From Chlamydiota bacterium (GTDB lineage: Bacteria; Auribacterota; UBA3054; B51-G9): a stretch of 9,780 nucleotides of DNA. Under the pieces are notes generated by a model. The model was not told the origin of the DNA, did no database searches, and worked only from the letters and a program-made list of their open reading frames with translations. The stretch spans positions 1 to 9,780 of the forward strand of contig QMOL01000081.1 of assembly GCA_003648225.1 (NCBI GenBank), written 5' to 3'. This document shows positions 1 to 5,673 of the stretch, piece by piece. The first letter of the stretch is position 1. Each line of letters starts with the position of its first letter. A program made the position numbers and the translations under genes.

Positions 1-137
1 AAAATGACCATGGACCCGAAACTCGATTCATTCAATTTGGAGTCTCCCAAATTAAGCACGACATCGGGCAAGTTTCGGTTCAACATCTCGATCCTTGCCC
101 TCGTGTCCTCGAGCAACGGGCAACTTGCCACTATCAT
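1..137 (-). CDS. Partial unrecognised protein, coupled to the glutamine amidotransferase
   Basis: This reading frame starts with ATG at 137-135 and stays open to the left edge, giving 45 residues beginning MIVASCPLLEDTRARIEMLN and containing DVVLNLGDSKLNESSFGS. Its ATG overlaps the TGA stop of the glutamine amidotransferase by four bases (ATGA), the classic arrangement for translational coupling. It is therefore probably the next enzyme or partner of the amidoligase/amidotransferase module. No family is recognised from 45 residues. The stretch DVVLNLGD faintly recalls the metal-binding GD of phosphoesterases, but without the usual D-x-H this is not a call. The plus-strand frame over the same bases shows no recognisable motif. 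Confidence 0.7.
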   Translation of the reverse strand, partial: MIVASCPLLEDTRARIEMLNRNLPDVVLNLGDSKLNESSFGSMVI

Positions 138-1162
138 ACTATCCACGCGTAGTCGCAATAATCGGTGCTATACGCATAACGCTTGTGTTCCCGCATGGAC
201 GCCGCTATGGCTTTGCCAACCTCGGTCAACCCCGCCTTGAACGCCCTCTTCTTGATGGCCTTCTTCTTGCCGTATATCACCAGACCCTGGGACGTCAAAG
301 CGCCGCCGAGCTTGGATATCACCCTCCGCAGATCCTCCGCACTGCTGTCGATTTCTATTTTAATGTACTTGTGATTGCTGGTGACGAGCACGTTCGCATA
401 CGGAACCGCGAACGCGTTGCTGATAGCCTTTTCGATCCAGGTCGAACTCTGCCTTCTGCACAAGCCCTCATCATACCAGCCGTTGCGATCGAATCCGCTT
501 CCGATTCCCGTCCTTACGGCCATCGTCTTGACTATTCGCCCCCTCGAAATCACATAAATCACATCGTCCCTTATCGGGACTTCGTCGTCGTTGCTGAAAA
601 AGGACGAATCCGAGAAGCCGACCAACCCGGACCCGAGCTTATACACATGTATCGTGTTGCTGTTGGTGTAGAGGATTATTTTGTCCCCGTCAAGCACGAG
701 AACGGTCGCCGTCCCGGTCACCCCGCTCTTCGCCATCTTTTCGATAAACTGAAGCCCATACTCGCCGTAAGCGTGGGCAAACACTTCGCTGTCCGTTTCA
801 GACGTAAACTTGTGTCCCTTGCCCTCGAGCTCTGTTTTAATGTTTCCGTAACCGCTGATAACGCCGTTGTGAACGACCGCGACCCGGCCGCACGTGTGCG
901 GATGGGCGTTGGCATCGCTCACGCATCCGTTCGTCGCTTTCCTTACATGGAATATGCAACTTTTCGAGACAATGAGAGAGTTGTTGGTTAGCCAGAAGTC
1001 CTTTGCCTCGAGACCGGACTTTATGACCACGGCGCCCTCTTTTCCTTCATACGCGTATCCGGTCCCGTTGTCGTTGTAATGGGAATAATACATGGTCGCC
1101 AGCGTGACAAGCTTGGTCAAGTCCTGCTCCGATTCCGTTGAAACAAACCCTAATCTGCACAT
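134..1162 (-). CDS. Class II (Ntn-type) glutamine amidotransferase
   Basis: A 342-aa protein with an N-terminal class II glutamine amidotransferase domain, which hydrolyses glutamine to glutamate plus ammonia using the N-terminal cysteine after methionine removal. Visible hallmarks are Met1-Cys2-Arg3, FHVRKATNG (71-79, the equivalent of the HTRWATHG loop of GlmS and PurF), AHPH (86-89), VVHNGVI (96-102, oxyanion-hole Asn-Gly) and the glutamine-binding TSETDSEV (120-127). The domain ends near residue 215. About 125 further residues match no synthetase or transferase domain I recognise, so the ammonia acceptor enzyme must be separate. The start is fixed by GAGGTG at 1168-1173 (minus strand), five bases from ATG. 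It overlaps the amidoligase by 13 bases, which makes that enzyme the obvious partner. The downstream gene overlaps its stop by 4 bases. Confidence 0.93.
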   Translation of the reverse strand: MCRLGFVSTESEQDLTKLVTLATMYYSHYNDNGTGYAYEGKEGAVVIKSGLEAKDFWLTNNSLIVSKSCIFHVRKATNGCVSDANAHPHTCGRVAVVHNGVISGYGNIKTELEGKGHKFTSETDSEVFAHAYGEYGLQFIEKMAKSGVTGTATVLVLDGDKIILYTNSNTIHVYKLGSGLVGFSDSSFFSNDDEVPIRDDVIYVISRGRIVKTMAVRTGIGSGFDRNGWYDEGLCRRQSSTWIEKAISNAFAVPYANVLVTSNHKYIKIEIDSSAEDLRRVISKLGGALTSQGLVIYGKKKAIKKRAFKAGLTEVGKAIAASMREHKRYAYSTDYCDYAWIV

Positions 1163-1854
1163 TTTAACACCTCGATGATATGCCTTTTCGGATAACTCAA
1201 ACGAGGAATATCAAGATTGAAAGAAACGTTTTTCAAACTGCAACTGACCGGCGACGCCAACTTTTCAACCGCGTTGATAACGAATTTGATGGTTGACATC
1301 GCCTCAAGCACGCTTTCTTGGTAAGGAAATATTCTGAACTCCAGCGTGCCGTGAACATTAAGCGCATTCAAATTGACAGCGGTGTATCTTTCATGGCACT
1401 TGTCCCGCGATTCCAACTGCTTACAAATCTTATACTCGTCGTATTCGGCCCGGCAATACGAGTTACGCAGCCTTCTCAAGTATTTCTCGTTGAACTTGTA
1501 ACGAGACTTATACAACTCGAGAAACTTGTTATAAAAGTATTCATACGAGAACAGTTTGGGCAAGTTATCGGTTATCCTCGCGTGGATGTGAAATCCGCAA
1601 GTAGAATTGGCTTCAAACCCGGCATTAAATAACAGTTTCAAAAAAAATCTGATATTCTTCAAATTAGAGTTATAAAAATTGAACTCCCTGTCCGTGTAAT
1701 CCTTGTCGGGAACGGAAACGCTCCCGTCATAGTGGATCTGAAAATAATACCTCAGATTCTTTTTCTCGAGACCCTCGATCACTTCGTCCAAACCTTCCTC
1801 GTTTATTCCCCCCTCGGCCTCAACGCCAAGGGAAGCGATATGCTTGGAAATCAT
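1150..1854 (-). CDS. Amidoligase family protein (GS-like COOH-NH2 ligase)
   Basis: A 234-aa protein with the motif series of the amidoligase_2 family, a clade of carboxylate-amine ligases with a glutamine-synthetase-like fold that use ATP to form amide bonds. In order: GVEAEGG (10-16, metal-binding glutamates), HYDGSV (41-46), DREFNFYNSNL (55-65), CGFHIHARI (86-94, the sGxHvHv strand) and RYTAVNLNAL...GTLEFRIFPYQ (156-179, Arg and Glu of the active site). The length is shorter than many family members, but all core motifs are present. ATG at 1854 is preceded by AAAGGTG about ten bases upstream. It lies 12 bases after the 149-aa gene and overlaps the amidotransferase by 13 bases. Amidoligase plus class II amidotransferase pairing is known in bacterial and phage operons. 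The substrate (peptide, envelope component, nucleotide or metabolite) is unknown. Confidence 0.88.
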   Translation of the reverse strand: MISKHIASLGVEAEGGINEEGLDEVIEGLEKKNLRYYFQIHYDGSVSVPDKDYTDREFNFYNSNLKNIRFFLKLLFNAGFEANSTCGFHIHARITDNLPKLFSYEYFYNKFLELYKSRYKFNEKYLRRLRNSYCRAEYDEYKICKQLESRDKCHERYTAVNLNALNVHGTLEFRIFPYQESVLEAMSTIKFVINAVEKLASPVSCSLKNVSFNLDIPRLSYPKRHIIEVLKCAD

Positions 1855-1866
1855 GGAAAAGCACCT

Positions 1867-2316
1867 TTATTTTATTTCAACCTCCTTTTCCTTCACTCTG
1901 ATGTGAACATCCGCCTCGGTGATCAGCGAAAAGAACGCCCGATACACCGCCTTTATGCCATTCACTATGAACTTCAAGTCGTTGACCGAGATATACTTTT
2001 CGAGCCTGATTGAAACCTTCCCGTTCTCGGGTATGATTCTGAACACCGCCGCGTTAAAATAAGACCCGGTAAACAGGGGCTTATTGATGTCATCGTAGCA
2101 CTGATTGTATTGCAGTTCGTCTTGCAAATACTTCTTGAGAGCCTCGTTGGTCGTTCTATAATACTCGAACTCCAAGTTCATTCCAAGGCCCTGAACCGTT
2201 TCCGCTTTTTTGAGTCCCAGATCCTTGAGCTTGCTTTCAATCTTCTCCCACTCCTGACCTTCATAATGGATTTCGATTAAAGGCGCTCCATTAAACAATC
2301 TAAGTTTAACCTTCAT
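1867..2316 (-). CDS. Uncharacterised 149-aa protein in the amidoligase operon
   Basis: I do not recognise the family. It is a soluble protein of mixed alpha/beta character with no transmembrane segment or signal peptide. Alternating strands are suggested at the N-terminus (KVKLRLF, PLIEIHY) and C-terminus (KVSIRLEKYISV, ADVHIRVKEKEVEIK), around a helical middle (EALKKYLQDELQYN). A GLGMNLEFEYYR segment sits near residues 43-54. It is the first gene after a likely promoter (AT-rich stretch 2329-2357) and has a GAGG ribosome-binding site upstream of ATG at 2316. It ends 12 bases before the amidoligase start, so it is probably co-transcribed with the amidoligase and amidotransferase and may be a carrier, substrate or accessory factor of that pathway (inference). 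Confidence 0.82.
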   Translation of the reverse strand: MKVKLRLFNGAPLIEIHYEGQEWEKIESKLKDLGLKKAETVQGLGMNLEFEYYRTTNEALKKYLQDELQYNQCYDDINKPLFTGSYFNAAVFRIIPENGKVSIRLEKYISVNDLKFIVNGIKAVYRAFFSLITEADVHIRVKEKEVEIK

Positions 2317-2328
2317 ACGAATCGCCTC

Positions 2329-2357
2329 AAAAATATATTTAAAAGAATATAATTCCC
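2329..2357 (-). promoter_or_regulatory. Probable promoter for the amidoligase operon
   Basis: The 57-base gap between the 136-aa gene and the 149-aa gene contains, on the minus strand, two overlapping TATA-like sequences (AATTATATTC and TTTTAAATATATTTTT). They sit about 20-35 bases before the ATG at 2316, with a GAGG in between. Spacing for the upstream box gives a leader of a few bases. This is the only AT-rich break between the RNA ligase region and the amidoligase module. Confidence 0.4.
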
Positions 2358-2373
2358 GTTAAAAAGGACAAAA

Positions 2374-2784
2374 TTACCTAATTCGCTTTTCGAACTCTTT
2401 TTTCAGAACGCGAATTATCTTTTTTTCCATCTTCCTTTCGGCGTTTTTTCCAAAAAACCTCTCAACGTCGCTTTTTTTTGTCCCGCGAGTTTCCCAAAAA
2501 TATTCGTTAATGTCGGCCATTCCGTTCGGATACGATAAAAACGCGGATATCATGAACTTTGGGTTCTTCTTATGGTAGTATACTCTGTGACAAACGGTAA
2601 GAGGCGGAAAGCATTTTCCGTCATCGCATATGCAACCGCTCCTGTCTCCGCCCGGCCCGAACTTCAATCCCTCGCCAGCATAACTAAGACGATGCCAACT
2701 CTTTATCTCCCTAAAAACTATATCCTTTTCTATTTCCCTTTCGCACATACACGGTATAAACTCAGGGTATCGCTTTTCGGCCAT
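2374..2784 (-). CDS. Uncharacterised 136-aa cysteine-containing protein
   Basis: Not recognised. The N-terminal half has five cysteines and a histidine spaced as in a metal-binding or disulphide-bonded domain: C12-x-C14, then C51-x-C53-DDGK-C58, then C65-H66, with a glycine-rich GEGLKFGPGGDRSG segment in between. The C-terminus is basic and helical (ERFFGKNAERKMEKKIIRVLKKEFEKR), which suggests nucleic-acid or protein binding. ATG at 2784 (MAEKRYPEF) is chosen; an in-frame TTG two codons upstream at 2790 is possible. Neither has a clear Shine-Dalgarno site. It begins 19 bases after the RNA ligase stop, so translation probably follows from the ligase transcript. Confidence 0.78.
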   Translation of the reverse strand: MAEKRYPEFIPCMCEREIEKDIVFREIKSWHRLSYAGEGLKFGPGGDRSGCICDDGKCFPPLTVCHRVYYHKKNPKFMISAFLSYPNGMADINEYFWETRGTKKSDVERFFGKNAERKMEKKIIRVLKKEFEKRIR

Positions 2785-2803
2785 ACTCAATCAACTATTA
2801 TTA

Positions 2804-3856
2804 TTAAGATGTATGAAGAAGCGCTTTTTTCAAATAATCAAACACTGTTTTTTCAATTGGTTTATTGTTGAACCTGACCTGAAAGTATATCCAATGCTCC
2901 CTTTTATTTTCTATCTCTTTCTTTAATAGCAACGCGAATTCCTTTCTGTCGGTAATATCACTATGTCTTTCCAGGAACTCCCTCACCTTGTTTGACTTAT
3001 TTTTAATTCTTTTTGTTATTTGACCGACTATTTTATCAACTCTTGCCCTTGCCGTTGGTGATAAATTAGGATAAATATCATCCAGTTCCTGGTTGAAAAA
3101 TGCCTCTTTAATGTTTTTGTCAGTCAACCCATACGGGTTGAACTTATGCAACTTTAAATACCACCGCGTTTTAATTTTGCATATTTCGTGCGAATTTTTG
3201 TATCCAACCACCCCTTCAATCCCTTCCAAACCGCTTAATTTGGCTTTAACGCTTCCCGCCGTGCCCCGATACTTGATACCGCTGTACTTAACCTTGTATT
3301 TCTTTCCCAACTCCGCTATTTCTTCCGGCGTTACCATGCTTCCGTCACTGTTTTTTCTCGCCCCTATCAAAATCAATTCCGTATAAGGATACTGGATCAC
3401 TATCGGGTTGCCGGCGTCAACCAGTTCAAATATTGCAGTATAGCCTTTTTTATACAAATCCCTGATTAATTGAATATAATTATCATTTATTATTTGCCTC
3501 GCTTTAACAACCACGTCCGAATCAAAAGACCCTTTTGACGCAAGCATTATATTATCATTATGAATAAACGCAAATATCAACGAGCCGTCAATTTTCTCGT
3601 TGCTTGTAACCACGTCGGTTTCCTTCACCGAGCAATTCTGCTCCCCAAGGTTGAAAAACTTGGGAAACGGTCTCGCCACTATTTCTCCGGTATTTCTGTC
3701 AAACACTATGCCCCTCAATTCCCTGGCAGTATCGTTATTATTATATACTGTCGGGTCCGCAAAATGATAACTATACAATATCAAGTCTCCTTTAATTTTA
3801 CCGAAAAACGCCGGATGCCGGGTCAACTCATTCGCTTCCCTCAAGCTCACATTCAT
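2804..3856 (-). CDS. T4 Rnl1-type RNA ligase
   Basis: A 350-aa ATP-dependent RNA ligase of the T4 RNA ligase 1 family, which joins 5'-phosphate and 3'-hydroxyl RNA ends via an enzyme-AMP intermediate. Visible nucleotidyltransferase motifs: ELRGIVFD and ARPFPKFFNLGE ahead of the active site (46-53, 61-72); motif I EKIDGS with nucleophile Lys88 (87-92); LASKGSF (105-111); motif III FELVDAGNPIV (143-153); motif IV IEGVVGY (213-219); motif V KIKTRWYLKLH (227 on). The ligase-specific C-terminal region is helical and basic. An upstream in-frame TTG at 3871 adds five residues, but it overlaps the GAGGTG ribosome-binding site at 3864-3869, which is seven bases from ATG 3856, so ATG is chosen. In T4 this enzyme reseals host tRNA cut by an anticodon nuclease; a similar counter-defence role here is inference. 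Confidence 0.95.
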   Translation of the reverse strand: MNVSLREANELTRHPAFFGKIKGDLILYSYHFADPTVYNNNDTARELRGIVFDRNTGEIVARPFPKFFNLGEQNCSVKETDVVTSNEKIDGSLIFAFIHNDNIMLASKGSFDSDVVVKARQIINDNYIQLIRDLYKKGYTAIFELVDAGNPIVIQYPYTELILIGARKNSDGSMVTPEEIAELGKKYKVKYSGIKYRGTAGSVKAKLSGLEGIEGVVGYKNSHEICKIKTRWYLKLHKFNPYGLTDKNIKEAFFNQELDDIYPNLSPTARARVDKIVGQITKRIKNKSNKVREFLERHSDITDRKEFALLLKKEIENKREHWIYFQVRFNNKPIEKTVFDYLKKALLHTS

Positions 3857-3863
3857 TCCCCCG

Positions 3864-3869
3864 CACCTC
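3864..3869 (-). promoter_or_regulatory. Shine-Dalgarno site fixing the RNA ligase start
   Basis: The minus strand reads GAGGTG here, seven bases before ATG 3856. It overlaps the TGA stop of the preceding small frame (3868-3870), so translation of that frame and the ligase is probably coupled. It excludes the in-frame TTG at 3871 as the main start. Confidence 0.75.
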
Positions 3870-3951
3870 AAACCGACTTGACGCGGCGCAACTCCTCTCT
3901 CAGTTTCTTTATATACTTGTTCGAGAGAGGATGCATATCTTCGTATTTCAT
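3868..3951 (-). CDS. Possible 27-aa basic peptide
   Basis: A short frame beginning MKYEDMHPLSNKYIKKLREE and ending RRVKSV, with GTGGT about seven bases upstream of ATG 3951. The sequence is charged and helical. It fills the 115 bases between the zinc-ribbon mini-gene stop (3972) and the RNA ligase start, and its stop overlaps the ligase Shine-Dalgarno site. The same frame is open further upstream, to a TTG at 4059, overlapping the zinc ribbon in another frame; that extension looks like a shadow. It could instead be the tail of the zinc-ribbon protein reached by frameshifting. Confidence 0.45.
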   Translation of the reverse strand: MKYEDMHPLSNKYIKKLREELRRVKSV

Positions 3952-3971
3952 CAAAACCACTTTAAAATATT

Positions 3972-4070
3972 CTACGAGAAACGCATTTTGTAACAGCTCT
4001 CGCACATTCCATACTCCCTTTCCTCTATTTCTGTTACAATCTTGCCGCACTTTCTGCAAAAACGCTCCAT
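3972..4070 (-). CDS. 32-aa zinc-ribbon mini-protein
   Basis: A tiny protein, MERFCRKCGKIVTEIEEREY followed by GMCESCYKMRFS. It has a complete four-cysteine zinc-ribbon: C5-x2-C8 and C23-x2-C26, the first knuckle being CxxCGK. ATG at 4070 is preceded by GGTGG about six bases upstream, overlapping the TAG stop of the 106-aa gene (4081-4083), which suggests coupled translation. Its first knuckle resembles that of the 73-aa zinc ribbon at 5674-5895 (both CxxCGKxVTE), suggesting paralogy. Role unknown; small viral zinc ribbons often bind nucleic acid or transcription proteins. Confidence 0.72.
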   Translation of the reverse strand: MERFCRKCGKIVTEIEEREYGMCESCYKMRFS

Positions 4071-4080
4071 TTCAAACCAC

Positions 4081-4401
4081 CTAATCCAGAATCAGTTTCC
4101 ATTTATTAATATGAATTGCATAAAGTAAATCAGGCAGAGTTATTCGGTAAGGATTGAATTTGCCATTAGTTTCGGTCATCTTAACTATGAAGCCCAGATG
4201 ATAGTGGTCTACGTAATCCTCGCAGTCCTCGTATACATCAAGCATTAGTTTGCCTTTCAATACCATGTTATCATGCTCGTCCAACACGGTTACATCTACC
4301 GGCAAGTCAAATGCGTATTTGCCGATATCCAACCTATTACCCTTAATTTTTGGGTTTGGCAGCCACTTTATAAATTCGGATTCTAACATTCTTATACACA
4401 T
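4081..4401 (-). CDS. Uncharacterised 106-aa protein
   Basis: Not recognised. A soluble, acidic, mostly beta-looking protein: strand-like segments include KYAFDLPVDVTVLDE, NMVLKGKLMLDVY and HLGFIVKMTE, with an acidic and His-containing loop DCEDYVDHYHLGF near residues 59-71. No cysteine pairs or membrane segments. ATG at 4401 is used, with a second in-frame ATG four codons later (4389); neither has a clear Shine-Dalgarno site. It lies 46 bases after the 45-aa gene. Its stop is embedded in the ribosome-binding site of the 32-aa zinc ribbon. Confidence 0.78.
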   Translation of the reverse strand: MCIRMLESEFIKWLPNPKIKGNRLDIGKYAFDLPVDVTVLDEHDNMVLKGKLMLDVYEDCEDYVDHYHLGFIVKMTETNGKFNPYRITLPDLLYAIHINKWKLILD

Positions 4402-4447
4402 CTTTAATTTTTTGTGACAGGTGTCTAATTAATTTTTCGCCTTGAAA

Positions 4448-4585
4448 TCAGCGTTTTATTAAACGAATTATATGACTGTCAAGTCCGTGCCTTTCAAGTT
4501 TGTATCGAAACAACCACAGCATAAGCATGATTTTAAGTCTGTCGAGAAACGTTGTTTCAAACACGGTTATTGTATGCTTTTTCAT
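4448..4585 (-). CDS. 45-aa basic, possibly amphipathic peptide
   Basis: A small frame starting MKKHTITVFETTFLDRLKIM and continuing LMLWLFRYKLERHG to ...RLIKR. The hydrophobic stretch LKIMLMLWLF (about 17-26) flanked by basic residues suggests an amphipathic helix or membrane association. AGAGG lies about ten bases upstream of ATG 4585. It follows the 37-aa gene by 14 bases in the same direction. No homologue is recognised. The call rests on ribosome-binding site, spacing and the otherwise empty interval. Confidence 0.55.
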   Translation of the reverse strand: MKKHTITVFETTFLDRLKIMLMLWLFRYKLERHGLDSHIIRLIKR

Positions 4586-4599
4586 TATATCATGCCTCT

Positions 4600-4713
4600 T
4601 TACTTATCGTCGGCAAAAAGCCTTTTAATCGCCATTCTGGTCATGAGTTCGTTCATGTCCATATAACCCTCACGAACCCCAAAAATCCGCTTTAATCTTT
4701 TTATTACGTTCAT
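4600..4713 (-). CDS. 37-aa basic peptide, overlapping the coiled-coil gene
   Basis: A small basic peptide, MNVIKRLKRIFGVREGYMDM followed by NELMTRMAIKRLFADDK. ATG 4713 overlaps the TGA of the 136-aa coiled-coil gene by four bases (ATGA). The last codons of that gene (Gly-Gly-Glu) supply a GGTGGTG ribosome-binding site. This is strong evidence of coupled translation despite the size. Function unknown; predicted helical and positively charged. Confidence 0.65.
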   Translation of the reverse strand: MNVIKRLKRIFGVREGYMDMNELMTRMAIKRLFADDK

Positions 4714-5120
4714 TTTTCACCACCAATTTTATCAAGGACATTCAAAAACTTTTTCAGTTTTTCAATTTCTTTTGTCCTATATTTTATCGTTTTTTTGGCT
4801 GCCGCTTTCAAATGTTTAACAGGATTCTTTCCACTGAAGTAGCAATTAAGTATATCCTGCGTTAAATCCTCGAAATCAGTGTCGCTGAGATCCACTTTTT
4901 TGCGTATTTTGTCAGCCATTTCTTTTGCCTTATTTTTATACTCTCGCAATATATTTTGTCTTTGCCTCAATAACTTTTCTATTTCTCTGCCTACCGTTTC
5001 ATTTACTTTATTTTCATATTTCTCCCTGTATTCATCCAATAACTTTATTCGTTTCTCCTCTAATCCGTTTATTTTTTTATCTATTATCTTTAATTGACGC
5101 TTAAATCCCGAATTCTTCAT
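4710..5120 (-). CDS. 136-aa coiled-coil protein
   Basis: A highly charged helical protein with long coiled-coil potential in residues about 5-75 (QLKIIDKKINGLEEKRIKLL and following) and again near 105-130 (AAAKKTIKYRTKEIEKLKKFL). A short less-charged linker, DLSDTDFEDLTQDILNCYFSGKNP, lies between. No enzyme motif is visible. ATG at 5120 is preceded by GGTGATG, formed partly by the stop region of the 83-aa gene only 6 bases away. It is co-translated with that gene and with the 37-aa peptide downstream. It could be a structural, scaffold-like or DNA-associated protein; no family is recognised. Confidence 0.82.
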   Translation of the reverse strand: MKNSGFKRQLKIIDKKINGLEEKRIKLLDEYREKYENKVNETVGREIEKLLRQRQNILREYKNKAKEMADKIRKKVDLSDTDFEDLTQDILNCYFSGKNPVKHLKAAAKKTIKYRTKEIEKLKKFLNVLDKIGGEK

Positions 5121-5126
5121 TTTTCA

Positions 5127-5378
5127 TCACCAATAAACCTTTTTGTCAAACTCATTTTGCCTTTCCTCATATTTCCGTTCCAATTCCTTAAGCTTTTTCC
5201 TTTCTTCCTCGCTCAAAGGCGCGTAACTTTCGTATATTTCCTTCAACTTCCTCAAAGTGTCGGAACTGTCGTTTATTATGGCGTCGGGTAGCCCAAACAT
5301 CTTTTGTTTTTCAATTATTTTTTCAAGCGTTGTTATCGCACGCCCAATGTGACGCCTGAATTCCGAGAAATTTGCCAT
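5127..5378 (-). CDS. 83-aa helical protein
   Basis: A small, all-helical, charged protein: a first helix FSEFRRHIGRAITTLEKIIEKQ, a turn around GLPDAIINDSSD, and a second long helix TLRKLKEIYESYAPLSEEER continuing KKLKELERKYEERQ. No recognised domain. ATG at 5378 follows AAGTGATG. It is the first gene after the 295-base repeat-containing gap and probably heads the operon that runs through the coiled-coil protein to the RNA ligase. The pairing of two helical coiled-coil proteins six bases apart suggests that they interact (inference). Confidence 0.8.
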   Translation of the reverse strand: MANFSEFRRHIGRAITTLEKIIEKQKMFGLPDAIINDSSDTLRKLKEIYESYAPLSEEERKKLKELERKYEERQNEFDKKVYW

Positions 5379-5391
5379 TATTCATCACTTT

Positions 5392-5416
5392 ACTCCAATT
5401 AAATTCTTAAAAAAAT
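5392..5416 (-). repeat. Direct repeat copy A (leader of the 83-aa gene)
   Basis: On the minus strand this reads roughly TTTTTTTAAGAATTTAATTG followed by GAGT. The second copy at 5513-5539 differs by a few bases and a small insertion. Copy A lies directly upstream of the 83-aa gene's ribosome-binding site, so the repeat probably includes promoter or leader sequence. Confidence 0.6.
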
Positions 5417-5433
5417 AAGCATTAAAACAAGTT

Positions 5434-5508
5434 CGTCAATTGCCGATATTGTTCGGCGTATTTTGTTTCAAAGTCGTTTAAAAGCATGGCAAATCACGAC
5501 AATTGACG
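5434..5508. repeat. Inverted repeat cgtcaattg / caattgacg
   Basis: Perfect 9-bp arms at 5434-5442 and 5500-5508 flank a 57-base spacer. The spacer's left edge contains a hairpin GCCGA/TCGGC (5442-5446/5453-5457). It lies between the two direct-repeat copies. It could be a dimeric regulator site or a relic of an inserted segment. Confidence 0.4.
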
Positions 5509-5512
5509 TAGC

Positions 5513-5539
5513 ACTCCGATTAAATTCTGAAAAAGAAAT
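5513..5539 (-). repeat. Direct repeat copy B
   Basis: The second copy of the 5392-5416 sequence, sharing AGAATTTAATYGGAGT on the minus strand, about 120 bases upstream. No good gene starts just after it, only a 21-aa frame at 5487. It may be a duplicated leader left behind by a lost gene, or a second promoter or regulator site. Confidence 0.55.
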
Positions 5540-5563
5540 TGTCAGGCCAGACACGCGCCTGGC
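5529..5563 (-). terminator. Possible terminator after the zinc-ribbon genes
   Basis: The minus strand has a GCCAG/CTGGC stem (5559-5563/5546-5550) with an 8-base loop. It is followed within about ten bases by a T-rich run (TTTCTTTTT, 5530-5540), about 110 bases after the stop of the 73-aa gene. The stem is short and the T-run overlaps direct repeat copy B, so this is tentative. Confidence 0.3.
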
Positions 5564-5673
5564 AAGATTTTGGCGCAAAACGAAGGCATCGCTGACAGGA
5601 GCTCCCGTTTAAAGTTCAAATACATTAAATTCGTTTTGCAAGAGAGTAGCAAAGGTTCGACCCTTAAACTACT

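Larger units (their letters stand above)
5379..5673. other. Intergenic region with direct and inverted repeats
   Basis: No convincing gene is present. It holds a repeated leader-like sequence (5392-5416 and 5513-5539), a 9-bp inverted repeat (5434-5442 and 5500-5508), a small hairpin (5442-5446/5453-5457) and a GC-rich hairpin followed on the minus strand by a T-rich run (5529-5563). Two minus-strand mini-frames, 21 aa at 5422-5487 (MLLNDFETKYAEQYRQLTNL start) and 27 aa at 5542-5625, lack good support. The position fits a transcription boundary: termination after the zinc-ribbon genes and a new start for the 83-aa gene. Confidence 0.55.

Noticed and set aside
95..991. A 298-codon plus-strand open frame.
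   Set aside because: It is antisense to the amidotransferase, whose Cys2, HNG and TDSEV motifs and ribosome-binding site are clear. The plus-strand translation has no domain pattern.
3954..4059. The upstream part of a 63-codon frame (TTG start at 4059) continuing into the 27-aa peptide.
   Set aside because: It overlaps the four-cysteine zinc-ribbon frame, which has a proper ATG and ribosome-binding site. Only the part after ATG 3951 is kept.
5542..5625. A 27-codon minus-strand frame in the repeat-containing gap.
   Set aside because: No ribosome-binding site, and its end coincides with the hairpin of the possible terminator.
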